Of a stretch of 64,000 nt of DNA, positions 57,862 to 64,000 are shown in pieces. This DNA comes from Metellina segmentata (lineage: Eukaryota; Arthropoda; Arachnida; Araneae; Tetragnathidae). The notes beneath the pieces are model-generated. The model did not search any database. It saw nothing but the letters and a program-made list of their open reading frames with translations, and had not been told where the DNA came from. The translations under genes and the position numbers were made by a program. Positions within the stretch are counted from its first letter, which is position 1. Each line of letters starts with the position of its first letter. The DNA is taken from assembly GCA_947359465.1 (NCBI GenBank), contig OX375881.1, positions 77,089,914 through 77,153,913 on the forward strand. Reading direction: 5' to 3'.

Positions 57862-59773
57862 ATGTATCAATATTTTTCAAAATAATGTATTATTTCTTTA
57901 ATATAACAAGATTTTATTGTACATTTCACAATTATTCTAATAATTTTCACACCTCTGTACCTTGGAATTTAAAAGCACCATAGGTGGAATTTGGTTTTGT
58001 AGCTAGCATTGCATTAGCGATGGCTTTTCTTTCTTTTGGTGGAACTTTGTAGCTCCAAAGGGCAAGTGGCACCATCTCTTCTGTAAGATACCAGTAGTGG
58101 TTTTCAAAGGCACTGATTGCCTCTCAGATATAATGGGATGTGCAGCCTTGTCCGCTGTAAGAGAATAAAGCATTTGTATGTCGTTCCAAGAAGCATTTAT
58201 GGCAGAATCGCAGGTTATCCACCAAATGCTGTAGATAAGAGTGAGAAAGTTAGCTAAGTCACGCAGTTTGGCAACCTGTTTTGAAGTTATTGTGCGAGCA
58301 GGTAGTTACTGTATTTGAATCTCAAAAAGGCAAATTTTAACTGTGTACAACAATTTGTCCATACAACGTGCTTTCTGGAAGGCTCTTGGTCGATTTAATT
58401 TTACTGCTTGTGTAATATTGGAAAAGTCTAGGTACATTAGGGAAAGCTTTTTGAACTCCATATAGTCATCTCTGTTTTTTCCAGAATCCATTGGAGATTT
58501 TGCTGTATGAATTGCATTGTCTATAAGACCATCAACTATGCTTCTCGTTTGTACATTCACTGACTTTTGAGTTAAAAGGCTCCAATTCACTATCAAAATA
58601 TTCACGATGATCAAAATTGTCACGAAATCGTTTAAACAAGGTTATATCTAGTGACTTAGAAGCCTCGATCTTTAAGTCATCAAACTCATGGGGTAAAATG
58701 CCTTCTCCAACATGTCGGCGGCAAGCTGACCAAAGAAATGTGCACGTTCCAATTTTTTTTGCACACTGATGCAGGCAGCAGTAACAATGCCTGTGTTGGA
58801 AGAAGTTGCGTCAAATGTCATGTTTACAATTGTTTGTGTGCATTGCCAAGAGATGAGCTGCTCATATATTAAGTCAGCAATGATAGGGCCACATTTGTGT
58901 GTCATATGATCCAAATGTTGCCAAACGGTCATTTTACATTGACTGAAGGAACTGACTGAAGGAAGGCAAGGTCTTATTTGTTATGTATTTGCTTTTCTAC
59001 ATTCACAGGCCCTAAAGAAAATGTTAATGCTAGTTTAACTTCCATCTGTTTTACCTTGTATATAGTATTTAGTGCAGATCTTCGATTAAGGAGTATAGCT
59101 CTTAATTTTGCATTGTTATCAAGAAGTTTTATAATTTTATCACAAGCTTTTCGTTCACTGATTATTGGGATATTTGCTTTTTAATAAAACAGCTTTGCTT
59201 GGATAGGGACTAGTTTTACATACTCCCATTTAGTCCTATTTTCTTCGCCACCTTCTTTAACATGTTACATCATACACTTAAAACTTACAAATTTGTTGGA
59301 AGTTAGTAGTCATTTAGTTTTGAATCACCACAAGTTATCTTGCTGCCAAGACCAAAAATATTCGAAGTCAGTCTAGTTTCCATAGTGTTATCAAAACAAA
59401 AAGTCCAGTTAAAATAAAGCCAGTTTCTACAGTCCAAATCAGAATCAAAACTAGGAATAAACAAAAGTTGAAAAACAGTTCAAAATAAAAACCACAAGTT
59501 GAAATAAACACTTAAACAGGAAATACATTGTATTGTAAACAAAGTTAAAGTTGCAATCACAAGTCTAGTCAATGTTGACACATGGTCTTGGAAACAGCTT
59601 TTTCTTGGTTGTAATTGATGCTGATGCAGAAAATGTAAAATTTCAAAGCTGTCGTGGACCCCCCTAAAATTGTCTGGAAAGCAAAAAAATTGGTATGGCA
59701 ACTTTTTACAATAATGAAACATTTTGAGAAGGGGACAAACTGATTTGTTTCTGGATGAGCGTTTGATGCACCC

Positions 59774-60057
59774 TACTATGTGCTATAATAGACTATATAC
59801 TGTAATAGACTATAATAAAGCTGTACTAGGTGTAATTTAAAATCGATGTATGTTTTCTAAACATAAAAACAATTTCACATCATTAAGTTACCGTTTATTT
59901 TGGACATATTATAGATTTAATTATACTAAATTACATGCACTGCCTTTTAAAGGCGATGGAGACAAAAATTGGTGGATAGGAAAATTATGTACAGAATAGA
60001 AAGTGATTAAAATTTCAGAATAATTGAACGATTTATTTCAGAGTTACAGTAACGAGC
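59774..60057. other. End of short repeat array, then unrecognised sequence
   Basis: GCTATAATAGACTATATACT and TAATAGACTATAATAAAGC at 59780-59820 belong to the array seen left of the large transposon. The rest shows nothing clear; a left end for the Tc1 element that follows was not found. Confidence 0.55.
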
Positions 60058-60979
60058 TCAATAAGGTGTTGACCCACCTCTAGCCTGGATGCAAGTTGCC
60101 ACACTGCGTGGCATAGACCAATAAAGCTCCCGGTTGGTCTCCTGCGGCATTTCTTGCCAAATTTGCTCCAATTGTGCGACTACGTCATAAACATTTCCTA
60201 CCGGATGCAGTCGCCTTCCCATCATATCCCAGACATGCTCGATGGGAGAGAGATCTGGTGATCTGGCTGGCCAAGAAAGTGTTTGACAAGCTTGACGACA
60301 GTTCATAGCAACACGTGCCGTATGTGGTCTGGCATTTTCTTGCTGAAAAATAAGCCCAGGGTACTGCGAAAGGAACGGTAGCAAAACAGGTCTCAGAATG
60401 TCGTCAACGTACCGTGTGGCGTGCAATAGTGAAAGCAGGATCGGCACGCTACCCTGGGCGTCTCCAGACATGTCTTTGATGATCGTCAGGACACAGTTGG
60501 AAGCGGGATTATTCGCTAAAGACTATACGTCCCCAGTCAGCATCATTCCAGCCTGATCGAGAAAAGCACCACTGTAATCTGGCTCGACAGTGTGCAGGCG
60601 TGAGTGGCAGGTGGCGTAACGGTCGGTACGAGCGTAGATTTCGCTCTCTCAGCCGTCTGTGAATGGTCTTGGTGGACACTCGTGTGTGCTTGGCGCGACT
60701 GATGGTTGATAGCAATGAATCAGGCGCTGTGACAGCTGATCTGACAATCACTCTGTCCTCGCGATCTGTTGTGGCCCTTCGTCGACCGCTACCGTCATGA
60801 CGCTGAAATCTGCCATTGTCCACCCACTCTTGCCAGCATCTTCTAATCACCGCATCGCTTCGACTCACATGACGAGCGATTCTCCGATTTGCCCAACCTG
60901 CCTCTTTCAATCCAATCATACCACCTCTTTCAAACTCTGAAAGTTGCTCGTAATGAGCTCGAATTCTGCGGCGAGGCAT
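60058..60979 (-). pseudogene. Tc1-like transposase, short spacing, catalytic changes and central deletion
   Basis: The start ATG at 60979 gives MPRRRIRAHYEQLSEFERGG, followed by helix-turn-helix sequence (RRIARHVSRSDAVIRRCW) and DGSGRRRATTDREDR. At the first catalytic site VFSDES reads VFSE then a stop near 60509. After a frame change comes a deletion of roughly 40 codons, joining a segment before the central sheet to RYVDDILRPVLLPFL. The second catalytic site reads QQENARPH, glutamate for aspartate. The final glutamate is in SPDLSPIEHVW, 32 residues later by my count, not 34. C-terminus QARGGSTPY is intact. This otherwise well-kept sequence suggests recent loss. Confidence 0.9.
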
Positions 60980-61224
60980 TTTTTCAGTCGTTGAAAGGTA
61001 TCCTAAATCGCAATGCAGCAGAAATTTTTAACAACATTTCAAGAACAACTCCTTATATGCATCTGCTGGATGCGCAGTTCCGATGCGCTGGAGATCGCAC
61101 TATTCATTCATTGGACACCAAATTTGAATAATTTGCATATTTGGTCAAAACATTTTTGCATACGAAATTTCAAAGCAATTGAATGATTCCTTCTTGGTGC
61201 GTCGATTTTTTTTGTTATAGAGTG
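60058..61224 (-). mobile_element. Tc1-like transposon, left end not found
   Basis: The right end read inward is CACTCTATAACAAAAAAAAT followed by CGACGCACCAAG, with TA outside (61225-61226). The element continues through a well-kept transposase gene on the minus strand to its stop at 60058. No matching inverted end could be seen left of 60058, so the element may be truncated there. Confidence 0.8.
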
Positions 61225-61804
61225 TAAATAACTATTGTCTAAGATTTTTAGAGAGGCTATTAAATGTATGAGCCCGACAGAATTTGTAGTTCAAGGAAAA
61301 TGTTTAAGAGTGATAAATGATAAATCGGCCGATTGCGCTGAGGTAAATTATTACTTATGTATTATAAGTATTTAAAAGTTCTTAATATGATTATTTTCCC
61401 GTAGATACTTTTTATTTCGTGGTAGCTTATTGAAGTATTACAAAATGCTTTCAATTATTCTCTCGCGTTAGAAAATGCACATTTGCTAATAATGTCTTAG
61501 ATACGACATTAAATTATTGAGTAGAAAATTAAATTATCGAATACTAGAGTTAAATAAATTATTATGTGTCTCTTAGAGGTTACACCTGGAAATTTGTACA
61601 TTTTAGATGCGACCTGAACTTGGTGCTTGAGAACCCAAACTAATTTTAATCAAATTAGGGTGACAGCAATAAATGTTTATGAAAAGCCAGACGCGAAACA
61701 ACTAAATATTAAGTTAGCATATGCTTGCACTCATAGGATGTGTTTTTTTTATTTCCTCATCGGTAATATTATAAGCTCAACAAATTTTATTAACGTATTG
61801 CATT
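61225..61804. other. AT-rich intergenic, nothing recognised
   Basis: No gene, repeat partner or terminal motif. Confidence 0.45.
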
Positions 61805-61852
61805 ATACTATGGGGTTGGCGAGCGTAAGCGAGCAGGGGGCGGAGCCCACTA
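61805..61852 (+). mobile_element. H1-like Helitron 3' end fragment
   Basis: GGGGTTGGCGAGCGTAAGCG followed by AGCAGGGGGCGGAGCCCACTAG, then T, matches the tail of the H1 copies with changes in the hairpin. No 5' end was found upstream, so this is a solitary 3' end or an end from a different Helitron. Confidence 0.65.
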
Positions 61853-62712
61853 GTTATAGTAAAATATTATATAAATACTATAAGTGTAGCCAATATACTA
61901 GATAAAATACTATAAATATACTTCAAGTACAATACTTTACCAGTATTTGTATTGCGATGTAGTTGAATAGTATTTCCACAAAATTAGTTCGGATTATAAT
62001 AGAAACAATTTACCATTTATTATACATATAAAATGACATTTACTTTTTTCTGCGAAAAGAGAAAAGTAATTATTATGATCTGCATTTATTTTATACTAAA
62101 TTGATTCAATTTGGGAAATGCTCGATAAATTCTGCTAGTAAATTTATAAAACGTAAAAGTAGAGTACTTATGTGCTCTCATTTTCTTTAAATTTTTGGTT
62201 AAAATTGACATTCTCTAAAATGGAATGAATAACTTCCTTTGTGATAGATAAAACGGAAGGAAACAAAAGAAAAGTAATATACCTTTCGATGAAGTTTGAT
62301 GCTTTAAACATTCAAATATTTAGAAAATAAAGACAACATTGTACGTCAATTGAAATTACAAGTTTGGTTTGTACTTTTTCATCTCAGTTGTGAAATTGAA
62401 ATAAATCTGATATTACTTTACAAGCAAAAAGGAACAGTTTTACATAAACGTTAAACCAACCACTGCAACTCTTATCTATCGATATGATGTTTGGATAATT
62501 ATCTTTTATTATTATTTATCTAACTTTTATGTTTTCTGTTATGAATAGTCTATCCTATAATTTTAATACCAACTGTGGAAATGGAAATAGTAGACATAAG
62601 AACTTTCTGTTACGTAAAAAAAAAGTTTACGCTAAATTAAAAAAAAAAGTGGGAATGCCATTTTTAAACAATGCATTGTAATTGTAGGCATGAGTATTAC
62701 ATTTAACCGAAA
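61853..62712. other. AT-rich intergenic, nothing recognised
   Basis: Weak TACTATAA-type words occur at 61860-61940. Otherwise nothing. Confidence 0.45.
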
Positions 62713-62987
62713 TCTATATAAATCAGAATGGAGTGTCTGTTTGTACATTGAATACTTTCGACCCATTTTAAGTTTTCTATCCGTTTTGAACCCTTCTGAT
62801 GGCAAATCCGCCTCTTGCTCGTTTGGTGTCTGTCTGTCCATCTAAGTGTGTTCTCTGCATGTGTGTTCACATGCTACGTCCAAACAGTTGAGAATATTTT
62901 AATAAAACTTTACATACTGAGAGTGCTTACATTAATTTAGTATCTAAACAAGGTTGCGTAAGTATGTCTGTCCGTCTCTTTCTGTTC
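62713..62987 (+). mobile_element. Helitron-type 5' end fragment
   Basis: Starts TCTATATAAATCAGAATGG after A62712 and matches the left part of 5631-5960: TATTGAAT, TTTTCTATCCGTTTTG, GCAAATCCGCCTCTTGC, GTCTGTCTGTCCATCT, GAGTGCTTACAT and TCTGTTCTAC. It is cut on the right by a Tc1 element, so the Tc1 inserted into it or the fragment ended there. Confidence 0.65.
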
Positions 62988-62989
62988 TA

Positions 62990-64000
62990 CAGTTGTGGAA
63001 AATAGTTTAACGTCTACAAAAAGACACAAGACAAGAAATATATGTATCATATTTTAATGAAATGCAAGGTTGCTTCATGATATAATGAAATCACAGCAAA
63101 ATACATTTAAGTTTAGTTACATTATGTAAAATTTTGTAAGAACTTAGAGAAATTAACATAAATTTGAAGTTGGAAAAAAGTATAGAGTCGATAAGATTTA
63201 TTCTTTAATAAAAGATGTGGGAACCTCTTTTTTTCTATTACTTATATTAATCGTCAGATCATAGAACCAGACAGAGCTTGGAAGGTGACTTGAGCAATGT
63301 TACATGAATTTTTAACTGCGGATTTTAGATCAGACTTGTTGTTGTAGAGTCGCCTATTCATAGAAACATCTTAACCTAGACTGCCCCAAAGGTTTTCCAT
63401 TGGATTCAGGTCGGGATTCCGAGATGGTCATTGAAGAGTTTTTACCTTGTTCGCCTTCATCCTGGATTTTGTGGAGCACGAAGTATGCACTTATGCATTG
63501 TCTTGTTGAAATGTCCAATCGCCTGATGTAATCAGAGGAACAACTGGTAACAAACTATCTGCCACCATGTCCTGATATAACACTGAATTAATTTTTTTAT
63601 CGGATAAAACAATTTCAGTTGAACCACCGTCTGCAAATGTGGCCCATACCACGTCATATTCTCCTCCGAATCGGCGTTTTGAAAAAAGATGGTGTCTTTT
63701 ACTCCAGATCATACCAGTAAAACGTAAGTAGTACTTCAATGTTTTATGTATGTATTGTGGATTGCTCAGCTCTTCCTTATTCCCGAATCTCCTCCGTAAG
63801 GCGGACTATACAGCAGAAAGCCACTCAGGTTAAACAGTGTCCTCCTACGGAGTCCAATCCATCTGGCCCATCTAAATTAAACTTTTTTCGTCCGAAAACA
63901 CCACTTAATTCCATTTGGTGCCATATGTTAAATGTTTCCGGGCAAACTTTAAACATGAATCAATATGCAGCATAGAAAGTTTAGCTTTTCCTTCTAACTT
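62990..64000 (-). mobile_element. Tc1-like transposon, cut by window end
   Basis: The left end is CAGTTGTGGAAAATAGTTTA at 62990, preceded by TA, a usual Tc1 start. Minus-strand transposase sequence continues to the window end, so the other terminus lies outside. Confidence 0.78.
63254..64000 (-). pseudogene. Broken Tc1-like (DD34E) transposase, partial
   Basis: Minus-strand reading enters from beyond 64000 with FARKHLTYGTKWN, a stop, then VVFSDEK with the first catalytic aspartate near 63890 and a frameshift after it. The next frame covers MIWSKRHHLFSKRRFGGEYD and ends DWTFQQDNA (second aspartate, near 63492) before a stop. Sequence continues through another stop to PSRNPDLNPMENLWG with the catalytic glutamate, 34 residues after the second aspartate. 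The C-terminus stops at 63254. Catalytic residues are kept, but at least three stops and one frameshift are present. Confidence 0.85.

Larger units (their letters stand above)
56245..57957 (+). mobile_element. Tc1-like transposon nested in the larger element
   Basis: Inverted ends: left CAGAGGTGTGGAAATTATTA, right read inward CAGAGGTGTGAAAATTATTA, both continuing GAATAATTGTGA. TA flanks both (56243-56244, 57958-57959). At 1713 bp it is longer than usual, partly because of an intron-like segment. It lies opposite in orientation to the host element's coding strand. Confidence 0.93.
55923..59190 (-). pseudogene. Broken transposon protein, uncharacterised family
   Basis: Minus-strand pieces in order: SERKACDKIIKLLDNNAKLR near 59150-59090; a block with FDATSSNTGIVTAACISVQK near 58815-58760; after a frameshift in an A-run, LWSACRRHVGEGILPHEFDD near 58720-58670; DYMEFKKLSLMYLDF near 58470-58430; ENHYWYLTEEMVPLALWSYK near 58110-58050; and, beyond the Tc1 insertion, VVERGVKLSTDF near 56030-56000, with a stop at 55923. 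I recall proteins with FDTT-SNTG and LWLACRHH motifs in repeats of several invertebrates but cannot assign a superfamily. Several frameshifts make it non-functional. The start is not determined. Confidence 0.65.
55563..59773 (-). mobile_element. Unclassified DNA transposon, about 4.2 kb with a nested Tc1
   Basis: Inverted ends: GTGCATCAAACGCCC at the left (55564) and GTGCATCAAACGCTC read inward from 59771. Both outer sides are the TACTACAATAGAC array, and ACTATG occurs next to each end, so a target duplication of about 8 bp is possible but not exact. Minus-strand coding fragments span 59190-55923, interrupted by a complete Tc1 element at 56245-57957. Without the Tc1 it is about 2.5 kb. Confidence 0.72.

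Noticed and set aside
59480..59722. 80-codon minus-strand frame
   Set aside because: Within the large transposon but in a phase that does not fit its conserved motifs.

Overview
This is animal nuclear DNA, AT-rich and almost entirely intergenic repeat sequence. I found no intact host gene, rRNA or tRNA. Nearly every protein-like stretch belongs to a transposable element, and all of these are broken by stops, frameshifts or deletions. The Tc1/mariner variants, the Helitron ends and above all a tRNA-derived SINE with a CCTA-type tail resemble families I associate with spider (orb-weaver-like) genomes. That placement is from memory and is an inference; an arthropod is the safer statement.

Layout, left half. 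0-8 kb: a DD41D mariner relative (871-2159), a Tc1 element (4088-5467), and a Helitron-type element (5631-7594) with a second Helitron inserted cleanly inside it (6878-7523). 8.3-11.6 kb: a satellite array of about 11.6 units with an exact 286-bp period over most of its length, each unit built from several diverged shorter subrepeats. 11.7-16 kb: a Tc1 relic, SINEs, an internally deleted mariner and a tandem duplication. 16.2-21.1 kb: a copia-type retrotransposon with one LTR, flanked by near-identical 236/237-bp direct repeats instead of two LTRs. 22-31 kb: SINEs, a Tc1-type MITE, a PIF/Harbinger-type MITE with a TAA target duplication, tandem repeats and a second Helitron copy.

Layout, right half. 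31-37 kb: SINEs, a roughly 330-bp tandem repeat interrupted by a SINE, and a less AT-rich unique block near 35.3-36.0 kb. 37.1-38.5 kb: a Tc1 element. 38.6-40.1 kb: a very recent 760-bp tandem duplication. 40.7-46.1 kb: a Helitron 3' end, a MITE with a perfect 8-bp target duplication, a long CA/CG microsatellite and a third Helitron copy. 48-53 kb: another inverted-repeat element and mostly unrecognised sequence. 54.5-59.8 kb: a short-period repeat array holding a MITE and a 4.2-kb unclassified DNA transposon, which itself carries a Tc1 element whose transposase gene has an intron-like interruption. 60-64 kb: two more Tc1 elements (one cut by the window end) and Helitron end fragments.

The elements do not work together. 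The region records successive nested insertions, and the most informative signals are the nesting order, the unusual copia structure, the Tc1 intron, the unclassified transposon and the satellite.
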